Below, in pieces: positions 1 to 7,095 of a DNA stretch of 64,000 bases. A program made the translations under genes and the position numbers. How positions within the stretch are numbered: the first letter of the stretch is position 1; each line of letters begins with the position of its first letter. The notes beneath the pieces were generated by a model that had not been told where the DNA came from, searched no databases, and saw only the letters and a list, made by a program, of their open reading frames with translations. Where the stretch lies: contig NZ_CP009122.1 of NCBI RefSeq assembly GCF_000803645.1, positions 3,882,501 through 3,946,500 on the forward strand, written 5' to 3'. This stretch comes from Sphingopyxis fribergensis. Its GTDB lineage: Bacteria; Pseudomonadota; Alphaproteobacteria; Sphingomonadales; Sphingomonadaceae.

Positions 1-173
1 CGTTCCATCGCTTCATCGCTGGTCCTTGGATAGACCGCCTTACCCCAGCTGTTTTCGAGCGGATAACCGTTCTTGACGCGGAGCCATGTGGTAAAGATCC
101 AGCCGCCGATCGCGAGCATCCCCAAAATGGTGGCGATCGGCGCGATGACTTTGATCAGATCCATATTGTCCAT
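1..173 (-). CDS. Small membrane protein, C-terminus beyond the window (partial)
   Basis: Reading leftward from an ATG at 173, 57 codons are visible before the window edge. The protein starts with a short polar stretch (MDNMDLIKV) and then one hydrophobic segment at about residues 8-28, followed by GYPLEN. It is a paralogue of the next gene upstream (185-484): both share the pattern GGW-FTTW-R-K-GYP-EN-WG after the membrane segment. A GAGGAAT ribosome binding site overlaps the stop region of that gene, so the two are probably co-translated as the distal part of the psp operon. No enzymatic function can be assigned. A role in the envelope stress response is inferred only from position. Confidence 0.7.
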   Translation of the reverse strand, partial: MDNMDLIKVIAPIATILGMLAIGGWIFTTWLRVKNGYPLENSWGKAVYPRTSDEAME

Positions 174-184
174 GATGATTCCTC

Positions 185-484
185 TCAGCGCAGGCGGTCG
201 ATTTGGTCGGCGAGCTGCGCGGCCTGACCGTTGGTCTCGGTTGCGATGCGTTCGAGCACCGAAATCCGCTCTTCCAGCCGGCTGACCTGTCCCGCCAGCT
301 TGGCGTTGTCGTCGGTCAGCAGGGCGATTTTTCGATCAGCGTCGGGGTCGGTTCGATGAACCGTGCCGCCCCATTCATTCTCAACGGGATAGCCGTGCTT
401 GGCGCGGATCCAGGTGGTGAACATCCAGCCGCCGATCGACAGTGCGATGATGGCGAGGACAAAAGTGGTGCCACCGAAATTCAT
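185..484 (-). CDS. Small membrane protein with coiled coil, distal psp operon gene
   Basis: A 99-residue protein with one N-terminal hydrophobic segment at about residues 7-25. A hydrophilic region from about residue 50 follows, with leucine-rich heptads (LAGQVSRLEERISVLERI) that should form a coiled coil. It lies 43 nt downstream of pspC on the same strand and is paralogous to the partial gene at 1-173. Such small envelope-stress membrane proteins are often found beside pspABC in alphaproteobacteria. I do not recognise a named family with certainty. By context it probably acts at the inner membrane with the Psp proteins. Confidence 0.7.
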   Translation of the reverse strand: MNFGGTTFVLAIIALSIGGWMFTTWIRAKHGYPVENEWGGTVHRTDPDADRKIALLTDDNAKLAGQVSRLEERISVLERIATETNGQAAQLADQIDRLR

Positions 485-527
485 GTATCTTCCTCCCTGT
501 TAGCCCCCAAAATCGTTGGGTGCCCGC

Positions 528-908
528 TCAGCGCAGTGCGTCGATCTCGTCGGCAAGGCGGCGGTTGTGGCTGGTGTAATATTGCTCGATGTCGGCAAGC
601 CGGCGGTCGATGTCGCGGAAGCGCGACTTGATATCGCGGGTCGAAGCGGTCGGGTTGCTGCGCACGCCCTGCCAGAATTTCGCTTCCTCATTCGAACCAT
701 AGAGCGCGAACGGCTTCGGCGTACCCATCCAGGCGACCATCCAATATGCGATTAACGTCCAGGGGAAGCCGCCCATCAGGGTCAGCAGCACCGCGCCGAC
801 GCGAACCCAGAGGACGTCAATCCCACTATAATCCGCGATTCCCGAACAGACACCGCTCCATTTGGCGTTCTGCTTGTCGAGGTAGAATTTTGTGCGGCTG
901 GCAGACAT
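528..908 (-). CDS. pspC: Phage shock protein C (PspC-domain membrane protein)
   Basis: A 126-residue protein with the PspC domain at about residues 5-62. The conserved pattern GVCSGIADY is followed by a double hydrophobic hairpin containing WVRVGAVLL and LIAYWMVAW. The C-terminal half is charged and alpha-helical and ends in a likely coiled coil. In the Psp system PspC sits in the inner membrane with PspB and, under stress, draws PspA away from PspF. The start codon is one base after the pspB stop, so pspB and pspC are translationally linked. The order pspA-pspB-pspC supports the call. Confidence 0.93.
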   Translation of the reverse strand: MSASRTKFYLDKQNAKWSGVCSGIADYSGIDVLWVRVGAVLLTLMGGFPWTLIAYWMVAWMGTPKPFALYGSNEEAKFWQGVRSNPTASTRDIKSRFRDIDRRLADIEQYYTSHNRRLADEIDALR

Positions 909-909
909 C

Positions 910-1188
910 TCAGTTCCTCCGGTTTGTCATATTTTCGAGCTGCGCCAGTTCTTCATCGCTGCGTACCGCGGGGCGGAAGTCGGGATGGTCGGCGCTGATG
1001 ATGCGTTCGACGGTGTGCAGGCGGTTTTCCAGGCGCCGTGCGGTATCGTAAAGCTCGTCGAGCAGCTGTTCGTCTTCTCCGGTCAGCGTCTTGGCCTGTT
1101 TCCACTTGGTAATATAGTGGAGGATCAGCCAGGGCAGACCGAGGAAGAGCGTTCCGATGACGATCGGGACAATGATGACTTCTTCCAT
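910..1188 (-). CDS. pspB: Phage shock protein B
   Basis: A 92-residue protein, slightly longer than the roughly 75 residues usual for PspB. An N-terminal transmembrane segment (IVPIVIGTLFLGLPWLILHY) runs from about residue 6 to 25. A basic KWKQAK stretch follows, then a helical region with LLDELYDTARRLENRLHTVER typical of the PspB leucine-zipper-like part. PspB works with PspC at the inner membrane to signal membrane damage to PspA. The gene lies 12 nt downstream of pspA and directly upstream of pspC on the same strand. Confidence 0.92.
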   Translation of the reverse strand: MEEVIIVPIVIGTLFLGLPWLILHYITKWKQAKTLTGEDEQLLDELYDTARRLENRLHTVERIISADHPDFRPAVRSDEELAQLENMTNRRN

Positions 1189-1200
1189 CGGTCCGGCTCC

Positions 1201-1863
1201 TTATTTGTTGGCCTGAGCGGCTTTCAACGCGGCGAGCTCGTCGGCGACCTTGTCGGCGGCCTGCAGCTCGGCGATCTCTTCGTCGAGCGACTTTTTATAG
1301 CCGAGGCTTAGCGCATCGGCGCGGCCTTCGGCTTCGTCGACGCGGCGTTCGAGGATTTCGAAGCGCGAGAAGGCGTCTTCGACGCGGTCGCCATTGGTCA
1401 TTTCGCGCAGTCGATACTTGTTCTCGGCGCTTTCGAGGCGGGTCGAGACGTTCGACTGGCGCGCACGCGCTTCGCTGAGCTTCTTCTGCAGCTTGGCGAT
1501 GTCGTCCTCATAACCCTTCAGCGCGTCGTCGAGCACCGCAATTTCGGCTTTCAGGCGCTCGGCCATGTCGCCGGCCTTCTGCTTTTCGACGAGCGCGGCG
1601 GTGGCAAGGTCTTCGCGGTCCTTCGACAGCGCGAGTTCGGCCTTTTCCTTCCAGCTGTCCTGCAGGCTTTCGAGCTTGGCGATGTGGCGGCGCATTTCCT
1701 TCTGGTCCGCGATCGTGCGGGCGGCGGAGGCGCGGACTTCGACGAGCGTTTCGTTCATCTCGAAGATGATCTGGCGGATCATCTTTTCCGGGTCTTCGGC
1801 CCGGTCGAGCAGGTCGGTGACATTGGCGGCGATGATGTCGCGGGTTCGTGAAAAAATACCCAT
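1201..1863 (-). CDS. pspA: Phage shock protein A (PspA/IM30 family)
   Basis: A 220-residue protein, matching the usual 220-225 residues of PspA. It begins MGIFSRTRDIIAANVTDLLD, a typical PspA amphipathic N-terminus, and is almost entirely charged coiled-coil helix. The frame is open further upstream, but the ATG at 1863 follows an AGGAG-like site and gives the conserved N-terminus, so longer starts are rejected. PspA coats damaged inner membrane and inhibits the activator PspF. It is the second gene of a leftward operon behind a sigma-54 promoter. The gap to the preceding small gene holds a strong hairpin (1931-1970). Confidence 0.95.
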   Translation of the reverse strand: MGIFSRTRDIIAANVTDLLDRAEDPEKMIRQIIFEMNETLVEVRASAARTIADQKEMRRHIAKLESLQDSWKEKAELALSKDREDLATAALVEKQKAGDMAERLKAEIAVLDDALKGYEDDIAKLQKKLSEARARQSNVSTRLESAENKYRLREMTNGDRVEDAFSRFEILERRVDEAEGRADALSLGYKKSLDEEIAELQAADKVADELAALKAAQANK

Positions 1864-1930
1864 TTTGAAACTCCTGTCGAAAATCTTGAGACACAATGTC
1901 TTTTTTGGGGGGTGTCTTTTATAAAAAGCT

Positions 1931-1970
1931 GGTGCCGGGGCGGGGCAAGGGGGGAGAGTGCCCCGGCACC
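1931..1970 (-). terminator. Hairpin with downstream T-run between the 56-aa gene and pspA
   Basis: Read on the minus strand, GGTGCCGGGGC pairs perfectly over 11 bp with GCCCCGGCACC, and the stem is followed by AGCTTTTTAT. This has the form of an intrinsic terminator or attenuator inside the psp operon, or of an RNA stability element. It would allow the short first gene to be expressed more than pspABC. A weaker dyad (GACAC and GTGTC) lies further downstream, nearer pspA. Confidence 0.6.
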
Positions 1971-1978
1971 AGTGCCGG

Positions 1979-2149
1979 TCAGGCCAAAGCGCTGACCGCC
2001 GGGGACATGACAGCGGCAACCAGCGGGCCGGCGGGGGTGCCGGTGACACTGGCGGCAACCTGGGGTTGGTCGATCACGCCGACGAGGATGGCCAGCGCTC
2101 CGACCGCGCTGAGCGCGAAAGTGGCGGCCTGGGCAAACTTCGTTTTCAT
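1979..2149 (-). CDS. 56-residue hydrophobic protein, first gene after the psp sigma-54 promoter
   Basis: The reading frame starts at ATG 2149 with the ribosome binding site AAGGGAAGG nine bases upstream and ends at TGA 1979. The product starts MKTKFAQAATFALSAVGA, so it has a basic N-terminus and a hydrophobic segment over about residues 5-25. A second Ala/Val/Pro-rich stretch runs to the C-terminus. It could be a small inner-membrane protein or a cleaved exported peptide. It lies about 53 nt downstream of the predicted transcription start and just ahead of pspA. No homologous family is recognised. The good ribosome binding site and operon position are the main support. Confidence 0.65.
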   Translation of the reverse strand: MKTKFAQAATFALSAVGALAILVGVIDQPQVAASVTGTPAGPLVAAVMSPAVSALA

Positions 2150-2212
2150 GGATCAACCTTCCCTTTGGTTTTCGCTGCGCCGGCACATTTTGCACCGGTT
2201 CGTCTGAAACAA

Positions 2213-2229
2213 TGCATGGGGCGTGCCAA
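2213..2229 (-). promoter_or_regulatory. Sigma-54 promoter of the psp operon
   Basis: On the minus strand the sequence TTGGCACGCCCCATGCA contains the invariant GG and GC of -24/-12 promoters separated by exactly ten bases. The -24 part (TTGGCACG) matches the consensus fully. Transcription should begin near 2202. PspF, encoded divergently, is the expected activator, because sigma-54 promoters require an AAA+ enhancer-binding protein. Confidence 0.85.
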
Positions 2230-2286
2230 TTGTCCGAAGGCGCAGAAAAGCGCCCAACTTCACACTGGAAGAGACCCCCCGCCCGA

Positions 2287-2326
2287 ATTGGCTTGCCAAT
2301 CAGCGGGAAAATTTGCCAATGATTGG
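2287..2326. promoter_or_regulatory. Candidate PspF enhancer sites (two palindromes)
   Basis: Two dyads with the same core lie upstream of the sigma-54 promoter. The first is ATTGGC-TT-GCCAAT at 2287-2300, a perfect inverted repeat. The second is CCAAT-G-ATTGG at 2316-2326. Their centres are about 27 bp apart and lie about 70-100 bp upstream of the -12 element, a normal place for an enhancer-binding protein. The second dyad ends three bases before the pspF start codon, so binding there could also repress pspF. The assignment to PspF is an inference from position. Confidence 0.55.
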
Positions 2327-2328
2327 GA

Positions 2329-3363
2329 ATGGAACGCGAGACCCAATTTATAGGCCAATCGGCGGCGTTTCAGGACGCGGTGGAGCGCGCGAGCCTGGCG
2401 GCGTCGCTCGACCGCCCGGTGCTGGTGATCGGCGAGCGCGGGACGGGCAAGGAATTGATCGCCGAACGCCTCCACCGCCTGTCGACGCGCTGGGACCGCC
2501 CCTATGTGATCATGAACTGCGCCGCGATGCCCGAGACGCTGATCGAGAGCGAGCTATTCGGGCACGAGGCGGGCGCCTTCACCGGCGCGACGCGCACGCG
2601 CGCGGGGCGGTTCGAGGAGGCCGACGGCGGCACCTTGTTCCTCGACGAACTGGCGACGATGTCGATGGGCGCGCAGGAACGCCTGCTACGCGCGGTCGAA
2701 TATGGCGAGGTGACGCGCGTCGGCTCGTCGCGCCCGATCCGAGTCGACGTGCGCATTGTCGCAGCGACGAACGAACATCTGCCCGCGCTGGTCGAGGAGA
2801 ACCGCTTTCGCGCCGACTTGCTCGACCGCCTGTCGTTCGAGGTCATCACCCTGCCCCCGCTGCGCGCGCGCGAAGGCGACATCGAGGTGCTGGCCGAATA
2901 TTTCGGACAGCGCATGGCGGCGGTGCTCGGCTGGGACGAATGGCCGGGCTTCGGCCCGCGCGCGCTTGCGGCGATGGAGGGACATGACTGGCCGGGCAAT
3001 GTCCGCGAGCTGCGCAATGTGATCGAGCGCGCCATCTATCGATGGGCCGACCCCGAAAAACCGGTCGATGCCGTGAGTTTCGATCCGTTCGCGAGCCCGT
3101 GGCAGCCGGTGTCGCGCAAAGCGCCGCCCAAGCCCGACACATCCACGCCGGCTCCCGCGAACGACGCAGCACAAGTCGCGCCCGCCGCGCCTCCCTCAGG
3201 CCCGGTCAGCGATATGCGCGCCGCGGTCGACGCCTATGAACGGCAGATATTGTCCGACACGATGGCGCGCTGCCGCTTCAACCAGAAGGTCGCGGCCGAG
3301 GCGTTAGGGCTGAGCTATGACCAGATTCGCCACGCGCTGAAGAAGCACGGGCTGAATCAGTAA
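2329..3363 (+). CDS. pspF: PspF, sigma-54-dependent activator of the psp operon
   Basis: A 344-residue enhancer-binding protein. It starts directly with the AAA+ domain and has no receiver domain, as is typical for PspF. Walker A (GERGTGKE) is at residues 35-42, the sigma-54 contact motif GAFTGA at about 82-87 and Walker B (TLFLDE) near 105. A Pro/Ala-rich linker (about 240-295) leads to a C-terminal Fis-type helix-turn-helix at about 310-344. The ATG at 2329 is preferred over a TTG two codons upstream. It is divergent from the psp operon, the standard arrangement. PspA is expected to bind and inhibit it. Confidence 0.93.
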   Translation: MERETQFIGQSAAFQDAVERASLAASLDRPVLVIGERGTGKELIAERLHRLSTRWDRPYVIMNCAAMPETLIESELFGHEAGAFTGATRTRAGRFEEADGGTLFLDELATMSMGAQERLLRAVEYGEVTRVGSSRPIRVDVRIVAATNEHLPALVEENRFRADLLDRLSFEVITLPPLRAREGDIEVLAEYFGQRMAAVLGWDEWPGFGPRALAAMEGHDWPGNVRELRNVIERAIYRWADPEKPVDAVSFDPFASPWQPVSRKAPPKPDTSTPAPANDAAQVAPAAPPSGPVSDMRAAVDAYERQILSDTMARCRFNQKVAAEALGLSYDQIRHALKKHGLNQ

Positions 3364-3379
3364 GGGCGATCGAGCCTTA

Positions 3380-3886
3380 CTACCCCGGCAACTGGGCGCT
3401 CAACGCCTCGATCACCGCATCCTGCGTCGACACCAAGTCGGCGAGGCGGTCGCGCAGCGCATAGATGTCGGGCAGGCCGTCGACCTGCTCGTCGACGCTG
3501 CGTTCGATATAGAGCCGGTCGATATCGGCGAGCGCCCCGGTTACGGGCGCGCGCGCCGCGGTCAGCCGCGAGATCGCCTGCTGCGCCACGACCCAGCGCT
3601 CGCTGGCGACGGGCGCGCCCGCCGCAGCCGAGACGAGCGACGCGGTGACACTGCGTTCGGCGGCAAAGGCTTGCTGGCCCGCAGCGCCATCCGATTCCCA
3701 GCGCGCGAGCCGGCCGGCAAGGTCGGTCGGCAGCGGCCCCGGCGGCGCGACGACCGGCGCGGGCGGCGCAACATCGAATCGCCCCTCGACCGGGCGTTTC
3801 GCCAGCGAGGGTCCGTCATTGGCCTGCGTCCCGGCGCAGGCCGGCAGCGGCAGGAGCAGCGGGGCAAAAAGAAGGGCGCGCTTCAT
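3380..3886 (-). CDS. Putative lipoprotein of unknown function
   Basis: A 168-residue protein with a type II signal peptide: basic start (MKRALLFAP), a hydrophobic core and the lipobox LPAC, with Cys at residue 17. After a Pro-rich linker (about residues 35-55) the rest is Ala-rich and helical, without a recognised domain. The mature protein has no aspartate right after the cysteine, so outer-membrane sorting is likely. It converges with pspF and is divergent from rplU, so it is probably monocistronic. No function can be inferred. Confidence 0.75.
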   Translation of the reverse strand: MKRALLFAPLLLPLPACAGTQANDGPSLAKRPVEGRFDVAPPAPVVAPPGPLPTDLAGRLARWESDGAAGQQAFAAERSVTASLVSAAAGAPVASERWVVAQQAISRLTAARAPVTGALADIDRLYIERSVDEQVDGLPDIYALRDRLADLVSTQDAVIEALSAQLPG

Positions 3887-3996
3887 CGCTGCCCCTGATA
3901 TGGGCGCACCGACGGCGCAGCAAGCACCGAATCGGCGGCGCGGGCGATAATCGACCCCGCCCCGTGCTTTTGGACAAAAAGCGCGGGATTTGGCGG

Positions 3997-4025
3997 TTGA
4001 CAGCGACGACTTGGCTCGCTAGTGG
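3997..4025 (+). promoter_or_regulatory. Predicted rplU-rpmA promoter
   Basis: A perfect -35 TTGACA (3997-4002) is followed by a 17-base spacer and TAGTGG (4020-4025) as the -10. The same arrangement, TTG...N16-17...TAG, recurs before five other genes in this window. Transcription would begin near 4032 and give an 80-nt leader before rplU. The leader holds two small GC hairpins. Confidence 0.55.
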
Positions 4026-4113
4026 CGCTGACTTTCCCGCATGCCGGAAAATCGCCTGCTTTGGCGGGTGACTGGCAGCGTGGGTGTTTTAGTTTCTGAT
4101 TGGATGGAAGACC

Positions 4114-4614
4114 ATGTTCGCAATCGTGCGCACGGGCGGCAAGCAGTATCGCGTCGCCGCTGGAGACAAGATCGCCGTTGAAAAGATCGACGGCGAAGCT
4201 GGCGACACCGTGTCGCTGGGCGACATCCTGCTGGCCGGTGACGGCGGCGAAGTGAAGAGCGCCGACGGCCTCGTCGTTTCGGCCGAGATCATCGCCCAGA
4301 CGCGCGGCGAAAAGGTCATCGTCTTCAAGAAGCGCCGCCGGCATAACTATCGCCGTCGCAACGGCCACCGCCAGTCGCTGACGCTGCTGCGTATCCTCGC
4401 GGTCGGCGATGCCAAGAAGGCCGCGCCGAAGAAGGAAGCTGCTCCGAAGGCAGAGGCTGCTCCGGCTGCCGAAGCCAAGGCCGCTGCACCCGCCAAGGAA
4501 GCCGCCCCCAAGAAGGCTGCTGCTCCGAAGGCCGAAGCCCCCAAGGCCGAAACCGCCGAAGCGCCCGCAAAGAAGCCCGCTGCAAAGAAGGCAGCCCCCA
4601 AGAAGGAAGCCTGA
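4114..4614 (+). CDS. rplU: 50S ribosomal protein L21 with an Ala/Lys/Pro tail
   Basis: Residues 1 to about 100 are a complete L21 protein ([20 protein letters not shown] at the start, [11 protein letters not shown] near residue 78). L21 binds 23S rRNA in the large subunit. The protein is 166 residues instead of the usual 100-105. From about residue 103 it continues as a low-complexity tail of [11 protein letters not shown] units, which is probably disordered and basic. Tails of this kind are known on L21 of some alphaproteobacteria. The next gene, rpmA, lies 52 nt downstream in the usual rplU-rpmA operon. Confidence 0.96.
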   Translation: MFAIVRTGGKQYRVAAGDKIAVEKIDGEAGDTVSLGDILLAGDGGEVKSADGLVVSAEIIAQTRGEKVIVFKKRRRHNYRRRNGHRQSLTLLRILAVGDAKKAAPKKEAAPKAEAAPAAEAKAAAPAKEAAPKKAAAPKAEAPKAETAEAPAKKPAAKKAAPKKEA

Positions 4615-4666
4615 GCGCGGCAACGCGGCTCGGCCTCTCGAACGAACGAATTAAGGAGCATCAGTC

Positions 4667-4936
4667 ATGGCACATAAGAAAGCAGGCGGTTCTTCGCGCA
4701 ACGGTCGCGACTCAGCCGGCCGCCGCCTTGGCGTGAAGAAGTTCGGCGGTCAGGAAGTGATCGGCGGCAACATTATCGTGCGTCAGCGCGGCACCAAGGT
4801 TTACCCGGGTGTCAACGTTGGCATGGGCAAGGACCACACGCTGTTCGCAACCGCCGAAGGCCATGTCCGATTCCACGATGGCAAGCTTGGCCGCAAATAT
4901 GTGTCGGTCGACGCCATGGCGGAAGCCGCAGAATAA
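4667..4936 (+). CDS. rpmA: 50S ribosomal protein L27
   Basis: An 89-residue L27 protein beginning [16 protein letters not shown], the conserved N-terminus that reaches towards the peptidyl-transferase centre. There is no N-terminal leader of the Firmicutes kind that would need cleavage. An AAGGAG ribosome binding site (4651-4656) precedes the ATG. It is co-transcribed with rplU. An intrinsic terminator lies 80 nt downstream, so the obg gene that often follows is not in this transcript. Confidence 0.97.
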   Translation: MAHKKAGGSSRNGRDSAGRRLGVKKFGGQEVIGGNIIVRQRGTKVYPGVNVGMGKDHTLFATAEGHVRFHDGKLGRKYVSVDAMAEAAE

Positions 4937-5015
4937 GGACGATCTTCCAGGGTCGTCCACAGGGATGACCCGGAACGGTCCTTTCCGCTAGCCAAGCGGA
5001 AACAAAGTTCGAAAA

Positions 5016-5052
5016 GAGGGAGACGGGTCACCCCCGATCTCCCTTTTTTCTT
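5016..5052 (+). terminator. Intrinsic terminator of rplU-rpmA
   Basis: GGGAGA (5018-5023) pairs with TCTCCC (5038-5043), with an inner GGG/CCC stem, followed by TTTTTTCTT. This is a typical rho-independent terminator, 80 nt after the rpmA stop. Confidence 0.85.
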
Positions 5053-5176
5053 GTCCAAAATCCGTCACTTGTGACGAACGGGCGCGAAAACGGGGCCGTC
5101 CATCTCCCTCCATATCGAATGTCGTCAAAGCGTCACCATCTGGCGCCAAGGCGACAGGCACTGGGAGTTAGAAGAC

Positions 5177-5770
5177 ATGTTCGCGCGTACCGAAAGACTG
5201 TTGCTGCGGCCCGGCTGGCAGGAAGACGCCCCGGCGCTAGCCCGGGCGATCGGCGAGGAGGCGGTTGTCCGCAATCTCGCGACTGCGCCCTGGCCCTATG
5301 GCGAAGAGGAAGCGCAGAAGTTCCTGAGCCTGCCGGTCAATCCCGACCAGCCCCGGTTCCTGATCTTCGCCCGCACCGGCGGCGCGCCGCGCCTTGTCGG
5401 CGGCTGCGGCATTTCGCCGAGCCCCGAAGACGGTCTGGAAATGGGTTACTGGATCGCGCGGCCCTATTGGGGCCTCGGCTTCGCTACCGAAGCCGGGCGG
5501 CAGCTCCTTCATATCGCGCGCGCGATGAACCTGCCGAAGCTGTCGGCGGGCCACTTCCTCGACAATCCGGCGTCGGGCGCGGTGCTGCGCAAGCTCGGGT
5601 TCAAGCCGACCGGCAAGATCGCGCAGCGTTACAGCCTCGCGCGTGGCGGCGAAGCGGCGTGCGCGCTGTTCGAAGAAGGCGACGCCACGGACAGCACCGT
5701 CACCCCGATGCGAAGCCGCATCGGGGTGGACGAGGATTTCCGCGAGGAATTGCGCCTGATCGCGGCTTGA
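5177..5770 (+). CDS. GNAT family N-acetyltransferase (RimJ/RimL-like)
   Basis: A 197-residue protein with the GNAT fold. It begins with the RimJ/RimL-type ERLLLRPGWQEDAPAL. The acetyl-CoA-binding region is MGYWIARPYWGLGFATEA (about residues 90-108), and NPASGAVLRKLGF (about 134-146) is the conserved motif B. It should transfer an acetyl group from acetyl-CoA to an N-terminal or side-chain amine; the substrate is unknown. A GGGAG site precedes the ATG at 5177. Its position after rplU-rpmA is common in sphingomonads, but the terminator between them suggests separate transcription. Confidence 0.88.
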   Translation: MFARTERLLLRPGWQEDAPALARAIGEEAVVRNLATAPWPYGEEEAQKFLSLPVNPDQPRFLIFARTGGAPRLVGGCGISPSPEDGLEMGYWIARPYWGLGFATEAGRQLLHIARAMNLPKLSAGHFLDNPASGAVLRKLGFKPTGKIAQRYSLARGGEAACALFEEGDATDSTVTPMRSRIGVDEDFREELRLIAA

Positions 5771-5772
5771 CC

Positions 5773-5798
5773 TTCCCCTCCCGCTTTCGGGAGGGGAA
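5773..5798. terminator. Bidirectional hairpin between convergent genes
   Basis: CCCCTCCCG (5775-5783) and CGGGAGGGG (5788-5796) form a perfect 9-bp stem with a CTTT loop, flanked by TT and AA. It lies between the stops of the GNAT gene and the DUF937 gene and could terminate both. It has no long T-run, so efficiency is uncertain. A related hairpin occurs between atpD and atpC. Confidence 0.5.
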
Positions 5799-5803
5799 TT
5801 AGG

Positions 5804-6394
5804 TCACCCCCGCATCTTGTTCACCATGCCCATGATGTCGTCGAGCGGATTACCGTCGCCGTCCATGTCGAGCATCTTGCCGAGGCCGCCCAAACCGCCG
5901 ACCCCGCCAGCCGAAGGCGCCGCGCCGCCGCCCATCGCGCCGCCGAGCACATTGCCGAGCATGCCGCCCAAACCGCCGCTCTCGCCCGGCTGCCCACCCT
6001 GTTTTGCCATATAGCCCGCGACCATCATCGCGAGGATCGGCAGCATCTGTTTGAGGATGCCCGAATCGAGTCCGGTCTGCGCCGCGGCCTGCCCCGCGAC
6101 GGTGCGGCTGACATCCTTTGACCCGAAAATCTGGCCGAGCACGTCATTACCCTGGCTCACTGGCGTGGGCTGCGATCCGAGCACCGAGTCGAGCAGGCCG
6201 CCGCCGCCCAGTTGGCCGAGCAGCCCACCCAACCCCTCGACTCCGCCGCCCGATTGGGCCTGTTTCTTGAACCCGCCGAGGATCGCGGGAAGCAGCGCGT
6301 CGGCGCCTTGCTTGGCCATAGCGGGCGGGATGCCCAGCTCTTTGGCCATCGATTCGATGCCGCCGGCCTGCGCCAATATGTCGGTGAGATTCAT
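5804..6394 (-). CDS. DUF937 domain-containing protein
   Basis: A 196-residue protein rich in Gly, Leu and Gln. The DUF937 pattern is visible from MNLTDILAQAGG through GADALLPAILGGF (about residues 30-42) and LKQMLPILAMMVAGYM (about 115-130). The C-terminal third consists of GGLGG-type repeats and ends with DGDGNPLDDI, which resembles a calcium-binding acidic turn. There is no signal peptide. The function of DUF937 proteins is unknown. A GGGAG site precedes the ATG. It stands alone, convergent with the GNAT gene. Confidence 0.8.
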   Translation of the reverse strand: MNLTDILAQAGGIESMAKELGIPPAMAKQGADALLPAILGGFKKQAQSGGGVEGLGGLLGQLGGGGLLDSVLGSQPTPVSQGNDVLGQIFGSKDVSRTVAGQAAAQTGLDSGILKQMLPILAMMVAGYMAKQGGQPGESGGLGGMLGNVLGGAMGGGAAPSAGGVGGLGGLGKMLDMDGDGNPLDDIMGMVNKMRG

Positions 6395-6480
6395 GTCGTC
6401 ATACTCCCGCTCGGGCGCGGATCGAACCGCGCCGACGCGAATGAGTATAGCAGCGCGAAGGTGGAGGACGAGTCGTTCAT

Positions 6481-6508
6481 TTGGCTGTCATTCTCAAATG
6501 CATAGTCC
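6481..6508 (+). promoter_or_regulatory. Predicted promoter of the DUF3597 gene
   Basis: TTGGCT (-35, 6481-6486), a 16-base spacer and TAGTCC (-10, 6503-6508) precede the DUF3597 start by about 60 nt. It follows the TTG-N16/17-TAG pattern seen at several other genes here. A second TAG at 6509 is an alternative -10. Confidence 0.4.
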
Positions 6509-6572
6509 TAGCCTGCGGTTATACGACTCGCCCTTTTCGGGATGGGCCGCGTTTTGAAGTGGGAGCTAAACA

Positions 6573-6971
6573 ATGAGCATTTTCGGCAAGATCAAGGACG
6601 CCATCTTCGGCAAGAAAGCCGTCGCCGCAGAGCCGGCCGCCCCGGCCGCGCCCAGCCCCGTCGGCACCGCGCTCGACGCTGCGACACAAGCCATGGCCGC
6701 AGCAGCTGCCGCTCCTGTCGATGTCGACGCCATCCTCACCGCCGAGGCCGCCAACGCGGGCCAGGATCTCAACTGGCGCACATCGATCGTCGACCTGATG
6801 AAGCTGCTCGGCATCGATTCGAGCCTCGCCAACCGCAAGGAACTGGCACAGGAACTCGGCTATACCGGCGAACTCGACGGCAGCGCCGAAATGAACATCT
6901 GGCTGCACAAGGCGGTAATGCGCGAACTGGCGGCAAATGGCGGCAAGGTGCCCGCCGACCTTACCGACTGA
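6573..6971 (+). CDS. DUF3597 domain-containing protein
   Basis: A 132-residue protein. MSIFGKIKDAIFGKKA at the start could be an amphipathic helix. An Ala/Pro-rich linker (about residues 18-50) leads to the DUF3597 domain (about 50-130). That domain contains NWRTSIVDLMKLLGIDSSLA, a LysM-like or DNA-binding-like helical motif, and ELAQELGYTGELDGSAEMN. The family has been described in proteobacteria without an assigned function. No signal peptide is seen. It stands alone between its own promoter and the DUF885 gene. Confidence 0.85.
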   Translation: MSIFGKIKDAIFGKKAVAAEPAAPAAPSPVGTALDAATQAMAAAAAAPVDVDAILTAEAANAGQDLNWRTSIVDLMKLLGIDSSLANRKELAQELGYTGELDGSAEMNIWLHKAVMRELAANGGKVPADLTD

Positions 6972-7031
6972 CGAACGCCCGATAAAATTCGACCGGGGCG
7001 GGTAAGCATCGGCTTTCCCGCTCCCTTTTCG

Positions 7032-7059
7032 TTGACCGCCGCGCGCGCGTGCCTAGACA
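7032..7059 (+). promoter_or_regulatory. Predicted promoter of the DUF885 gene
   Basis: TTGACC (7032-7037), a 16-base GC-rich spacer and TAGACA (7054-7059) lie about 37 nt before the GTG start. It is one of the better matches to the TTG-N16/17-TAG pattern of this window. Confidence 0.45.
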
Positions 7060-7095
7060 GGTTTCACAAGAAACAAGTCGCCGAGGGAGCCGCCC

